DNA from: Pseudomonas berkeleyensis
Lineage (GTDB): Bacteria; Pseudomonadota; Gammaproteobacteria; Pseudomonadales; Pseudomonadaceae
DNA: 64,000 bases
NCBI RefSeq assembly: GCF_014109765.1
Contig: NZ_CP059139.1
Coordinates: forward strand, 186,001-250,000
Reading direction: 5' to 3'
Shown here: piece by piece, positions 47,844 through 57,119 of the stretch
Layout of the letters: each line of letters begins with the position of its first letter
Position numbering within the stretch: the first letter of the stretch is position 1
Position numbers and translations under genes: made by a program
Notes under the pieces: generated by a model
Database searches by the model: none
Seen by the model: the letters and a program-made list of their open reading frames with translations, nothing else
What the model was told of the DNA's origin: nothing

Positions 47844-49211
47844 GTGAGCATCCTCAACCAGATCGCCTACAGCGGTGTGCGTGCCAGCCAGGTGGGCCTG
47901 GCCACCACCGGGCAGAACATCGCCAACGTCAAAACACCGGGCTTCAGCCGCCTGCAGACCATCACCGGGTCGCTGGCCGGGCAGGGCGGCCTGAGCGTCG
48001 GCGGCGGCGTCGAGGTAATCAGCATCCGCCGCATGACCAACGAATTCCACAACCAGCAGCTGTGGCGCGCGACCACCGAGCAGAACTTCTACGGTGCTTC
48101 GCAGCAGTACCTGACCGCGCTGGAAGCGCTGATGTCGGGTACCGGTTCGAGCATCAGCGCCGGCCTCGACCAGTTCTTCGCCGCGCTCAGCGAAGCCAGC
48201 GCCACGCCCGGCTCCATCGCCCTGCGTCAGCAGATCATCAGTGAGGCCGGTAACCTGGCGCAGCGCTTCAACGGCCTGAGCAGCAACATCGATGCGCAGG
48301 TCAAGGCGCTGCAGGAGCAGCGCACGGCCATGGCCACCGAGATCAATGGCCTGACCGAGAACATCGCGCTGCTGAACAAGAAGATCGTCGAGACCGAGTC
48401 GGTCAAGGGTGACAGCACCGCGCTGCGCGATCACCGTGAAAGCCTGATCGGCCAGCTCAGCCAGTTCGCCAAGCTGCGCATCAACGAAGTACCGGATGGC
48501 TCGGTCAGTGTCGCCCTGTCCAACGGCCAGCCGCTGGTGGCTGGTCCCACAGCGGGTCAACTCAAGGTGGCGATGACCGCGACCGGTGAACAGGAGGTCA
48601 GCCTGGCCTTTGCCGGTACCAGTTTCCCGCTGCGTCAGGATGGTTTTGGCGGCGCCTTCGGCGGCCTCTATGACGTCGAGTACAACAGCCTGCGGCCGAA
48701 CCAGGAGGCCCTGCACGACATGGCCAGCCAGCTGGCGCAGATGGTCAACGATGTGCTCGCCACCGGCTTCGACTTAGCTGGCAACCCCGGTCAACCGCTG
48801 TTCGTCTACGACCCCACCAGTACCACCGCACTGCTGCGCGTGCAGCCGTTGAGCGCCGAGCAACTGGCGTTTTCCTCGGCAGCGGGCGAGACCGGCAACA
48901 ACGAAGTGCTGCTCGATCTGCTCGACCTGAAGAACCAGCCCATTACCCTGGGTGGCAGCCAGGTCACCCTCAACGACGCTTATGCCGGCCTGCTCGGCCA
49001 GGTCGCCAGCGACAGCCGGCAGAACCAGGCCGACCTCAAGTCCGCCACTGCCGTGACTCAGCAGGCCCAATCGCAGCGCGATAGCGTCAGCGCCGTCAGC
49101 CTGGATGAAGAGGCAGTCAACCTGATGACCTATCAGCAGGCTTACCAGGCCAACATGAAAGTGATCAGCACCGCCAACCAGTTGTTCGACGACATGCTTT
49201 CCGCGTTCTGA
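47844..49211 (+). CDS. flgK: Flagellar hook-associated protein 1 FlgK (lateral set)
   Basis: A 455-aa hook-filament junction protein. Its start (SILNQIAYSGVRASQVGLATTGQNIANVKTPGFSRL in outline) and the ending NLMTYQQAYQANMKVISTANQLF match FlgK. The start is GTG at 47844 with CAGGAG eight bases upstream. It is short for FlgK (polar Pseudomonas forms are about 680 aa), again a lateral trait. Confidence 0.93.
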   Translation: MSILNQIAYSGVRASQVGLATTGQNIANVKTPGFSRLQTITGSLAGQGGLSVGGGVEVISIRRMTNEFHNQQLWRATTEQNFYGASQQYLTALEALMSGTGSSISAGLDQFFAALSEASATPGSIALRQQIISEAGNLAQRFNGLSSNIDAQVKALQEQRTAMATEINGLTENIALLNKKIVETESVKGDSTALRDHRESLIGQLSQFAKLRINEVPDGSVSVALSNGQPLVAGPTAGQLKVAMTATGEQEVSLAFAGTSFPLRQDGFGGAFGGLYDVEYNSLRPNQEALHDMASQLAQMVNDVLATGFDLAGNPGQPLFVYDPTSTTALLRVQPLSAEQLAFSSAAGETGNNEVLLDLLDLKNQPITLGGSQVTLNDAYAGLLGQVASDSRQNQADLKSATAVTQQAQSQRDSVSAVSLDEEAVNLMTYQQAYQANMKVISTANQLFDDMLSAF

Positions 49212-49234
49212 CGCGGTTTCAGAGAGATTCAGCC

Positions 49235-50152
49235 ATGATGCGCATCACCAACTCGCAGATCACCTCGATGATGCACAACTCGATGAGCGCCAGTTCCGCC
49301 GAGTTGGGCAAGCTGATGCAGCAGATGGCCACCGGCAAGCGCATCCTGCTGCCGTCGGACGATCCCATCGCCAGCGTACGGGTGCTGCGCGTGCAACGTG
49401 AGGAAGCGAGCCTGGAGCAGTTCCGCAAGAACATCGCCAACGTCTCCGGCAGCCTGTCGACCCAGGAGGCCAACCTCAAGTCCAGCTCCGACGCCATGCT
49501 CAACGTGCGCGATCTGCTGCTGTGGGCGGCCAACGGCTCCAACACCAGCGAAGACCTGTCCGCCATGGCCGGCGAGCTGTCGATCATCGAAGACACCATC
49601 TTCAGCTTCGCCAACGTGCGCGACGAAGAGGGCCGCTACCTGTTCTCCGGCACCCTCAGCGACACCCCGGCGCTGAGCTTCGATGCCGCGACCCAGACCT
49701 ACAGCCTCACCGGCAACGACAAGCACCGTCAGGCCGCCGTGGCCAACGGCGTGCTGGTCGACGAGAACGTTACCGCCGCCAGCGTCTACGGTGCCGGCGT
49801 GGGCATGCTCAACCAGCTGCGTGACCTGATCAACACCCTGCAGGACCCGGCGCTGGACGTCACCGATCCGGCCGTGCGCCAGCAGATCACCACAACCCTC
49901 GATGCCCTCGACGAGACCCACGGTCGCGTGCTCGGCTCGATTACCGAGCTCGGTGGGCGGCAGAACGCCCTGACCCTGCTGAACGACAGCAACGAGGACG
50001 TTTCGCTGGTCAACCAGAAGATCGAAGGCGAGCTGTCGCGCCTCGACTACGCTGGCGCCACCATCGACCTGAACGACTACCAGCTGGCGCTGGGCGCGAC
50101 GCAGAAGACCTATCTGAAGATCAACCAGATGTCGTTGTTCAGCCTGCTGTAA
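49235..50152 (+). CDS. flgL: Flagellar hook-associated protein 3 FlgL (lateral set)
   Basis: A 305-aa flagellin-like junction protein with RITNSQITSMMHNSMSASSAELGKLMQQMATGKRI at the start in outline, LPSDDPIASVRVLRVQRE, and a C-terminal helix DYAGATIDLNDYQLALGATQ. Two adjacent ATGs (49235 and 49238) are possible. It is followed closely by the LafW-position gene. Confidence 0.93.
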   Translation: MMRITNSQITSMMHNSMSASSAELGKLMQQMATGKRILLPSDDPIASVRVLRVQREEASLEQFRKNIANVSGSLSTQEANLKSSSDAMLNVRDLLLWAANGSNTSEDLSAMAGELSIIEDTIFSFANVRDEEGRYLFSGTLSDTPALSFDAATQTYSLTGNDKHRQAAVANGVLVDENVTAASVYGAGVGMLNQLRDLINTLQDPALDVTDPAVRQQITTTLDALDETHGRVLGSITELGGRQNALTLLNDSNEDVSLVNQKIEGELSRLDYAGATIDLNDYQLALGATQKTYLKINQMSLFSLL

Positions 50153-50164
50153 GGAGTGGCGTTG

Positions 50165-51196
50165 GTGATCAAGGTCGATAAACAGCTACCGGTCGTTACG
50201 GTTCTCGACCCCCAGGCGCGCCGCCCCGTGCAGGGCGAGCAGGCGCCGCAGCGTGTGCGCAAGTCGGTGCCGAGCAATGAGCAGGCGCAGGTTCAGGCGT
50301 GCGGCAAGAGCGCCACCTTCAACCTGCAGCTCAACCAGCAGCTGACCTCGATGCAGGCCGCCGACAGCTACCTGGGCGAATTGGCCGGGCGTCTGGGGCA
50401 GCTCAAGCTCAGCCTCGGCCGCGAGCTGAGCAATGCCCAGGCCGGCGAGCGTGACGGTCTCAAGCGTGAGCTGGAACAGGTGCGCAAGCTGCTCGCCGAG
50501 CGCGGCCAGCGTTCCGGCGAGGCGCTGGACGCCAGCTTCAAGCTGCGCCTCAACGAGCCGGTGCGCAGCCGCTTCAGCCTGCAGGGCCTGGACTCCATCG
50601 CCGCGGTACAGCAGGCCGGCAAGGAAACCCTGCTGTTCAGCGCCGGACGCAAGCTGGCCGAACCGCTGGCCGTAGTGCTCGACGAGGGCATGAGCGAGCA
50701 GCAGATTCTCCGCCGCTTTAATGCCGGCCTCGGCCCGGCAGGTATTCGTGCCGAGGTCGATAACGGTGGTGCGCTCAAGTTCAGCGCCCGTGAAAGCGAA
50801 TGGCAGCAACTCAAGGGCGAGCTGCGCGTGCAGGGCGAGGGCAAGCTGGCGCAGAAGAATGCGGCACCATTGGCCAGCCAGGAGGAGCAACTGCTGCGCC
50901 TGCCCGAGGCGGCACGCCTGGACGGAGCCCGTGAACTGCGCCGGGCACTGGACGAGGTGGTGGCCGCGCTGGACAAGATCGGTGCGCTGCGCGAGCAGCT
51001 CAGCCACCGCCAGGAAGAAATCCGCGAGTTTCTTGCCCGCCATGCCGAGCAGAACGAGCGCGAGTGGGCGCGCGACTTCGCCGGCGAGGTATTCAACCTG
51101 ATGCAGCGCAGCCCCAGCAGCTATGCAGCGGTGACCCAGACCGTGGTGGCGCAAGCCAATATCAGCCGTTCCAGCGTGGTCAGCCTGTTGTCCTGA
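50165..51196 (+). CDS. LafW-position protein, probable hook-associated flagellin-like protein
   Basis: A ~343-aa soluble protein, last gene of the flg operon. A disordered start is followed by a coiled coil (about 55-110). A stretch resembling the flagellin hook-IN motif lies in the middle (MSEQQILRRFNAGLGPAGIRA and GGALKFSA), and a helical C-terminus ends VVAQANISRSSVVSLLS, like flagellin-type D0 ends. In Flag-2/lateral clusters the gene after lfgL is lafW. GTG 50165 is 8 bases after AAGGAG; TTG 50162 and GTG 50156 are alternatives. Confidence 0.7.
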   Translation: MIKVDKQLPVVTVLDPQARRPVQGEQAPQRVRKSVPSNEQAQVQACGKSATFNLQLNQQLTSMQAADSYLGELAGRLGQLKLSLGRELSNAQAGERDGLKRELEQVRKLLAERGQRSGEALDASFKLRLNEPVRSRFSLQGLDSIAAVQQAGKETLLFSAGRKLAEPLAVVLDEGMSEQQILRRFNAGLGPAGIRAEVDNGGALKFSARESEWQQLKGELRVQGEGKLAQKNAAPLASQEEQLLRLPEAARLDGARELRRALDEVVAALDKIGALREQLSHRQEEIREFLARHAEQNEREWARDFAGEVFNLMQRSPSSYAAVTQTVVAQANISRSSVVSLLS

Positions 51197-51218
51197 TCGC
51201 TGAGATTTCGACTCCTCA

Positions 51219-51266
51219 GCCGTCAGTCGCCCTCCCCCTTGTTTCATGGCGACTGGCGGCTTTTTT
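51219..51266 (+). terminator. Terminator of the flgB-LafW operon
   Basis: GCCGTCAGTCGCC pairs with GGCGACTGGCGGC (13-bp stem with one mismatch or wobble) over a 16-base loop, followed by TTTTTT. Confidence 0.88.
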
Positions 51267-51494
51267 ATTCGGTTCGGGCCGCGCTGGCGACCAGTCGTCC
51301 GCTTCATGACTGGTCGCACAGAATGATGGCGTTTTAGCAGCTATCATCGCGCCCTTTTCCGCAGCATCCGGGCCTCACGCCCTTCGAATCTGCCCCCCGC
51401 ATTCCAATAAAAACCCCGTATTCAAGGGTTCAACCCGTTACCGGTAGCGCGCGCTCCGGTGCATTGCCTTGTTCTCGAATTTTGGAGTACCGAC

Positions 51495-52277
51495 GTGTTG
51501 AAGAAGTACCTGACTCTCCTCCTGCTTGCCTGCACCATGCTGGTCAGCGTGCCCAGCCTGGCGCAGCTGTCCGATTCCGAAGCCATGAACATGGCCGGTC
51601 TGCAGCGTTCGCTGACCCAGCGCATGGCCAAGAACTACCTGATGCTCGGTGCTGACGTGCGTGTGGACACCGCCCAGCGTCAGCTGCAGGAAACCATCGA
51701 GCGTTTCGATGCCAGCCACAAGGCGCTGACCGCCTACGCACCCAATGCCGAGATCAAGGCGGCGCTGGGCAAGATCGACGGCACATGGGCGACCTACCGC
51801 CAGCAATTGGAAGCCAAGCCGGAGCAGGCCAAGGCCGCGGAAATGCTCGCCACCAGCGAGCAACTGCTGCAGCAGACGCAGAACGTGACCGACCTGATGG
51901 CCAACCACCTGGGGGCCATGGGCGCGTCCGTCAACCGCACCGGTTGGGCGCGTGTGCAGACCCAGCGCATCGCCATGCTCTACATGGCCAAGACCTGGCG
52001 CGTGCAGGCACCTGACCTGGACGCCAAGCTGGACAAGTCGGTGAGCGATTTCGAGACCATCCTCAAGGAACTGGAGTCGGCCGGCACGCCGAACGAAGAG
52101 ATCGCCAACGCCCAACGCCGCGCCCGCGCCCACTGGGGCTTCACCCTCAAGGGTATCGACCTGCACGCCTCGCAGGACTTCGTGCCGACCGTGATCACCG
52201 TCAGCACCGACTCGCTGTTCCGCCAGCTCAACGAGCTGACCCGCCTGTACGCCGGTCTGAAAGCCAGCGAGTCCTGA
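51495..52277 (+). CDS. Exported protein with PilJ-type (type IV pili MCP) sensor domain only
   Basis: A 260-aa protein with a signal peptide (LTLLLLACTMLVSVPSLAQ). Two helical PilJ_N-type repeats follow, each starting with a motif like MNMAGLQRSLTQRMAKNYLM (about 30-50) or NRTGWARVQTQRIAMLYMAK (about 155-175). No transmembrane helix, HAMP or signalling domain follows, so it appears to be a free periplasmic sensor-like protein. The start is GTG 51495 with GGAG 7 bases upstream. It may pair with the diguanylate cyclase downstream; that is inference. Confidence 0.82.
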   Translation: MLKKYLTLLLLACTMLVSVPSLAQLSDSEAMNMAGLQRSLTQRMAKNYLMLGADVRVDTAQRQLQETIERFDASHKALTAYAPNAEIKAALGKIDGTWATYRQQLEAKPEQAKAAEMLATSEQLLQQTQNVTDLMANHLGAMGASVNRTGWARVQTQRIAMLYMAKTWRVQAPDLDAKLDKSVSDFETILKELESAGTPNEEIANAQRRARAHWGFTLKGIDLHASQDFVPTVITVSTDSLFRQLNELTRLYAGLKASES

Positions 52278-52355
52278 TAGCCATTCGCCAGGTCGCCACC
52301 TTGATCGCCCGCTTTTGCGCTATAACCAAGCGCAAGTCGGGCAGAGGTGGCGGGC

Positions 52356-53327
52356 ATGAGCGAAGTAACTGATCAGGCGGTGTACAAGACCCTGCTGGAG
52401 TCCACCCGGGCGATTCCCTGGAAGATCGACTGGAAGACCATGACCTTCGCCTACATCGGCCCGCAGATCGAAAGCCTGCTGGGCTGGTCGCAGGCGAGCT
52501 GGGTCAGCGCCGAGGACTGGGCGATGCGTATGCACCCGGACGACCGCGAGAAGGTGGTGGAATTCTGCATCTCGCAGTCGCAGAACGGCGTCGATCACGA
52601 AGCCGACTACCGCGCACTGACCGCTGCCGGCGATTACGTGTGGATTCGCGATGTGGTGCATGTGATACGCGATGACTACGGCGAGGTGGATTCGCTGATC
52701 GGTTTCATGTTCGACATCAGCGAGCGCAAGAAGACCGAGGAACAGTTGCTGACCCTGCAGAAGCAGCTGGAGGAATACTCCTACAAGGACGGCCTGACCG
52801 GCGTCGCCAACCGGCGCATGTTCGACACGGTGCTGGCCAGCGAATGGGCCAATGCCCAGCGCACCCAGCAGCCGCTGTCGCTGATCCTGCTGGATATCGA
52901 CCACTTCAAGCAGTTCAACGACCACTACGGCCATATCCAGGGTGATGACTGCCTGAAGAGTGTCGGCCAGGCGCTGAGCCGCGCGGCCAGCCGGCCACGG
53001 GATTTCGTCGGCCGCTTCGGGGGCGAGGAATTCGTGCTGGTGCTGCCGGAGACCGACGAAGCCGCCGCCCTGCATATTGCCGAGCGCTGCCGTCAGCAGG
53101 TGCGCCAGCAGCGCATTCCTCACGAGCGCTCCGCCGTGTCGTCGCTGCTCACCATCAGCCTGGGCGTGGGCACCATCGTGCCGGGTGCCCACGACCGCCC
53201 GTTGGACTTCCTCAACAGCGTCGACAAGCTGCTCTACCAGGCCAAGCAACGCGGCCGTGATCGGCTGGAGGTGGCCAGGACGCCCGCTCGTTCGACGCAG
53301 GATGATGCCGCTGACGCCCGCGCTTGA
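52356..53327 (+). CDS. PAS-GGDEF diguanylate cyclase
   Basis: A 323-aa soluble protein. The PAS-fold domain is about 15-125 (FAYIGPQIESLLGWS, PDDREKVV and GFMFDISERKKTE). A short coiled linker leads to the GGDEF domain (about 143-305) with active-site GGEEF at 222-226 and an inhibitory-site RPRD at 213-216, five residues upstream, so feedback by c-di-GMP is expected. It makes c-di-GMP, which commonly lowers motility; the adjacent flagellar operon makes this relevant. ATG 52356 was chosen over GTG 52347 because of the AGAGG spacing. Confidence 0.9.
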   Translation: MSEVTDQAVYKTLLESTRAIPWKIDWKTMTFAYIGPQIESLLGWSQASWVSAEDWAMRMHPDDREKVVEFCISQSQNGVDHEADYRALTAAGDYVWIRDVVHVIRDDYGEVDSLIGFMFDISERKKTEEQLLTLQKQLEEYSYKDGLTGVANRRMFDTVLASEWANAQRTQQPLSLILLDIDHFKQFNDHYGHIQGDDCLKSVGQALSRAASRPRDFVGRFGGEEFVLVLPETDEAAALHIAERCRQQVRQQRIPHERSAVSSLLTISLGVGTIVPGAHDRPLDFLNSVDKLLYQAKQRGRDRLEVARTPARSTQDDAADARA

Positions 53328-53432
53328 GCAATCGTTAACCTGAGCGTAACGATAGCGCGAGCTGCTTGATTGATGACCCGAGGGTCACGCTTCTAATGTG
53401 CCTCCACGACAGCGGAACTCGTGGAGTCTTCA

Positions 53433-55094
53433 ATGACAACAACAATATCCCCACCGCCGCAGTGGTCGCGTCGTCGCGCTGAAAAAGCCCGGCGACTCGA
53501 CCAGGTGCGCACCCTCGCCGATGGCGTGGTACTGCCCAGCGACAAGATCGTCGACGCGCTCGAAGCGCTGATCGCCCCCGGTGATCGTGTGGTGCTCGAG
53601 GGCAACAACCAGAAGCAGGCGGACTTCCTCTCCCGCTCGCTGGCCCAGGCCGATCCAAGCCGCCTGCATGACCTGCACATGATCATGCCCAGCGTCAGCC
53701 GTGCCGAGCACCTCGACCTGTTCGAGCGTGGCATCGCGCGCAAGCTCGACTTTTCCTTCGCCGGGCCGCAGAGCCTGCGCATCGGCCAGTTGCTCGAAGA
53801 CGGGCAGATGGAAGTCGGCGCCATTCACACCTACATCGAGCTGTACTCGCGCCTGCTGGTGGATCTGATCCCCAATGTCGCACTGGTCGCCGGCTTCCAG
53901 GCCGACCGCCACGGCAACATCTATACCGGCCCGAGCACCGAGGACACCCCGGCGCTGGTCGAGCCCACGGCGTTCAGCGACGGCATCGTGATCTTCCAGG
54001 TCAACGAGATCGTCGACGAGCTGCCGCGCGTGGACATCCCCGCGTCCTGGGTCGACTTCGTGGTGGTGGCGGACAAGCCCTTCTACATCGAGCCGCTGTT
54101 CACCCGCGACCCGCGCCACATCAAGCCGGTGCACGTGCTGATGGCGATGATGGCGATCCGCGGCATCTACGAGAAACACAACGTGCAGTCGCTTAACCAT
54201 GGCATCGGCTTCAACACCGCCGCCATCGAGCTGATCCTGCCGACCTACGGTGAATCGCTGGGCCTGAAGGGTAAGATCTGCCGCAACTGGACGCTCAACC
54301 CGCACCCGACGCTGATCCCGGCCATCGAGACCGGCTGGGTCGAGAGCGTGCACTGCTTCGGCACCGAACTCGGCATGGAGAACTACATCGCCCAGCGCCC
54401 GGACGTGTTCTTCACCGGCCGCGACGGCTCGATGCGCTCCAACCGCATGATGTGCCAGCTGGCCGGACAGTACGCGGTCGACCTGTTTATCGGCGCCACG
54501 CTGCAAGTGGACGGCGATGGCCATTCTTCCACCGTCACCCGTGGCCGCCTGGCCGGTTTCGGCGGCGCGCCGAACATGGGCCATGACCCGCGCGGCCGGC
54601 GTCATTCGACGCCCGCTTGGCTGGACATGCGCCCTGGCGACAGCGAAGCGCCGCTGCTCGAACGTGGCAAGAAACTGGTGGTGCAGATGGTCGAGACCTT
54701 CCAGGAAGGCGGCAAACCCACCTTCGTCGAGCAGCTCGATGCGGTAGATGTGGCGAAGAAGGTCGGCATGCCGCTGGCACCGATCATGATCTACGGCGAC
54801 GACGTCACCCACCTGCTCACCGAGGAAGGCATTGCCTACCTGTACAAGGCGCGCACGGTGGAAGAGCGTCAGGCGATGATCGCCGCGGTCGCCGGCGTCA
54901 CCGCCATCGGCCTGCGTCATGACCCGAAAGAAACCGCGCGCATGCGCCGCGAAGGGCTGATCGCCCTGCCCGAAGACCTCGGTATCCGTCGCACCGACGC
55001 CAGTCGCGAACTGCTCGCGGCCAAGAGCATCGCCGAGCTGGTCGAGTGGTCGGGCGGCCTGTACAACCCGCCCGCTAAATTCAGGAGCTGGTGA
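53433..55094 (+). CDS. mdcA: Malonate decarboxylase alpha subunit (acetyl-S-ACP:malonate ACP transferase)
   Basis: A 553-aa CoA-transferase-like subunit that swaps acetyl for malonyl on the MdcC carrier. Recognised stretches include [34 protein letters not shown] and [23 protein letters not shown] 53433 follows GGAG with a 6-base gap. It is first of mdcABCDE. A TGACCC-GA-GGGTCA hairpin lies in the leader about 50 bases upstream. Confidence 0.95.
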   Translation: MTTTISPPPQWSRRRAEKARRLDQVRTLADGVVLPSDKIVDALEALIAPGDRVVLEGNNQKQADFLSRSLAQADPSRLHDLHMIMPSVSRAEHLDLFERGIARKLDFSFAGPQSLRIGQLLEDGQMEVGAIHTYIELYSRLLVDLIPNVALVAGFQADRHGNIYTGPSTEDTPALVEPTAFSDGIVIFQVNEIVDELPRVDIPASWVDFVVVADKPFYIEPLFTRDPRHIKPVHVLMAMMAIRGIYEKHNVQSLNHGIGFNTAAIELILPTYGESLGLKGKICRNWTLNPHPTLIPAIETGWVESVHCFGTELGMENYIAQRPDVFFTGRDGSMRSNRMMCQLAGQYAVDLFIGATLQVDGDGHSSTVTRGRLAGFGGAPNMGHDPRGRRHSTPAWLDMRPGDSEAPLLERGKKLVVQMVETFQEGGKPTFVEQLDAVDVAKKVGMPLAPIMIYGDDVTHLLTEEGIAYLYKARTVEERQAMIAAVAGVTAIGLRHDPKETARMRREGLIALPEDLGIRRTDASRELLAAKSIAELVEWSGGLYNPPAKFRSW

Positions 55095-55972
55095 TGAATG
55101 CACTGACTGCAATTCAGCCCCAGCTTTCATTAGGGGATTGGCTGGCCGACCTCGCCGTTGACGCCCTGATCGACGAGGCCGACCTGTCGCCCAAGCCGGG
55201 GCTTGTCGACCGTCGCGGCAGCGGCGCGCACACCGACCTGCACCTGGGTCTGATGCACGCCTCGGCGCTGGCGCTGTGGCCCAGCTTCAAGGCCATGGCC
55301 GAGGCCGCGCAGCAACGCGGCGCGATCGACCTGCATCTGCGTGAAGCGGTCGGCCATATTGGCCGCGAAGGTGAGGTGGAGATGTTGCGCGTCACCGGTG
55401 GTGTCAACACTCACCGTGGTGCGATCTGGGCGCTGGGTCTGCTTAGCGCCGCTGCCGCGCTGGATGCCAGCGAGTTGGCTCCGGCACAGGTCGCCCTGCG
55501 CGCCGCACGCCTGGCCTTGCTCAACGACCGCGCTGCTCCCATGACTGGCGACAGCCATGGCGCGCAGGTTTGCCGTCTGTACGGTGTGCATGGCGCTCGC
55601 GAGGAGGCGCAGCTTGGCTTCCCTGCGGTGATCCAGCAGGCGCTGCCGCAACTGGCGCGCAGCCGCGCCGCCGGGGCAGGGGAGCAGAACGCTCGCCTCG
55701 ATGCGCTGCTGGCGATCATGACCCAGCTGGCCGACACCTGCGTGCTCTATCGCGCCGGTATGGCCGGGCTGGTCAGCATGCAGAGCGGTGCCCGCGCGGT
55801 GCTCGCTGCCGGCGGCTGCGCCAGCCTCGACGGCCGTCGCCATTTGCGCGACCTCGAACGCGACATGCTGCGCCTACGCGCCTCGCCTGGCGGCGCTGCC
55901 GATCTGCTCGCCGCCACCCTGTTCCTCGACCGCCTGCAGCATGGCCTGCCGGCGCAGCTTGGGAGTCTGTGA
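55094..55972 (+). CDS. mdcB: Triphosphoribosyl-dephospho-CoA synthase MdcB
   Basis: A 292-aa CitG-family enzyme that builds the precursor of the 2'-(5''-phosphoribosyl)-3'-dephospho-CoA prosthetic group from dephospho-CoA and ATP. Motifs [31 protein letters not shown] and MTGDSHGAQ are present. The ATG overlaps the mdcA stop, and AGGAG sits 6 bases before it, favouring 55094 over GTG 55091. Confidence 0.92.
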   Translation: MNALTAIQPQLSLGDWLADLAVDALIDEADLSPKPGLVDRRGSGAHTDLHLGLMHASALALWPSFKAMAEAAQQRGAIDLHLREAVGHIGREGEVEMLRVTGGVNTHRGAIWALGLLSAAAALDASELAPAQVALRAARLALLNDRAAPMTGDSHGAQVCRLYGVHGAREEAQLGFPAVIQQALPQLARSRAAGAGEQNARLDALLAIMTQLADTCVLYRAGMAGLVSMQSGARAVLAAGGCASLDGRRHLRDLERDMLRLRASPGGAADLLAATLFLDRLQHGLPAQLGSL

Positions 55973-55973
55973 A

Positions 55974-56273
55974 ATGGAAACCCTGTCTTTTCAATTCCCC
56001 GCCGGGCAACCGGCCCAGGGCCGCGCGCTGGTGGGCTGCGTCGGCTCCGGCGACCTGGAAGTGCTGTTCGAACCCGGCCAGGCCGGCACCCTGGCGATCC
56101 AGGTGGTCACCTCGGTGAACGGCAGCGCGCCGCGTTGGCAACAACTCTTCGAGCGCATGTTCCGCGAACAGCAACTGCCCGCGTTGAACATCGCCATTCA
56201 TGATTTCGGTGCCACGCCGGGTGTGGTGCGCCTGCGCCTGGAACAGGGCCTGGAGGAACTGAACCATGGCTGA
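55974..56273 (+). CDS. mdcC: Malonate decarboxylase acyl carrier protein (delta subunit)
   Basis: A 99-aa carrier with the prosthetic-group Ser25 in CVGSGDLEVL. It carries acetyl and malonyl groups between MdcA and MdcDE. It starts one base after mdcB and overlaps mdcD by 8 bases. Confidence 0.93.
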   Translation: METLSFQFPAGQPAQGRALVGCVGSGDLEVLFEPGQAGTLAIQVVTSVNGSAPRWQQLFERMFREQQLPALNIAIHDFGATPGVVRLRLEQGLEELNHG

Positions 56274-57117
56274 TCAGAACATTGCGCGCCTGCTGGCGCA
56301 GCGCAGCTTCACCGAACTCGGCGCCCGCGAGCGGGCCCGCGCACTGCTCGATGCCGGCAGCTTCCGCGAGCTGCTCGATCCGTTCGCCCGGCTGATGTCG
56401 CCCTGGCTGCCCAAGCAGGGCATCGTGCCCCAGGCCGATGACGGCGTGGTGGTCGCCAAGGGGCTGATCGATGGTCAGCCTGCGGTGGTGATCGCCATCG
56501 AAGGTGCCTTCCAGGGCGGCAGCCTGGGTGAAGTGGGCGGGGCGAAAATCGCCGGCGCCCTGGAGCTGGCCGCCGAAGACAACCGCAATGGCACGCCGAC
56601 CCGTGCCGTGTTGCTGCTGGAAACCGGTGGCGTACGCCTGCAGGAAGCCAACCTGGGCCTGGCGGTCATCGCCGAGATCCAGGCTGCCATCGTCGATCTA
56701 CGCCAGTACCAGCCGGTGATCGGCCTGGTCGCCGGCCCGGTCGGCTGCTTCGGCGGCATGTCCATCGCTGCCGGGCTGTGCAGCTACCTGCTGGTGACCC
56801 GTGAGGCACGCCTGGGGCTCAACGGACCGCAGGTGATCGAACAGGAAGCCGGGCTGGACGAATACGACTCGCGCGACCGCCCCTTCATCTGGAGCCTGAC
56901 CGGCGGCGAGCAACGCCATGTCAGCGGTCTGGTCGACGGCTATGTCAGCGACGACGTGGAGGCGATCCGCGGCGAGCTGCATGGCCTGTTCGCCAAAGGT
57001 AAACCCGCGTTGGAACGCAGCCGTCGCCACGCCTGGTTCCTGCAGCGCTTGCGCGCTGTCGACACCGCCGTCCAGGCCGATGCCGCTGCCGTGCGCAGCG
57101 CCTACCAGGGAGCATGA
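56266..57117 (+). CDS. mdcD: Malonate decarboxylase beta subunit
   Basis: A 283-aa carboxyltransferase-type (crotonase-fold) subunit that decarboxylates malonyl-S-ACP together with MdcE. Motifs such as DDGVVVAKGLIDGQPAVVIAIEGAFQGGS and GPVGCFGGMSIAAGLCSYLL, written here only in outline, define the fold. In this non-sodium type the CO2 is released directly, without a biotin carrier. Confidence 0.94.
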   Translation: MADQNIARLLAQRSFTELGARERARALLDAGSFRELLDPFARLMSPWLPKQGIVPQADDGVVVAKGLIDGQPAVVIAIEGAFQGGSLGEVGGAKIAGALELAAEDNRNGTPTRAVLLLETGGVRLQEANLGLAVIAEIQAAIVDLRQYQPVIGLVAGPVGCFGGMSIAAGLCSYLLVTREARLGLNGPQVIEQEAGLDEYDSRDRPFIWSLTGGEQRHVSGLVDGYVSDDVEAIRGELHGLFAKGKPALERSRRHAWFLQRLRAVDTAVQADAAAVRSAYQGA

Positions 57118-57119
57118 AC

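Noticed and set aside
53430..55130. 566-residue open frame antisense to mdcA
   Set aside because: Complete overlap with a certain mdc subunit and no motif.
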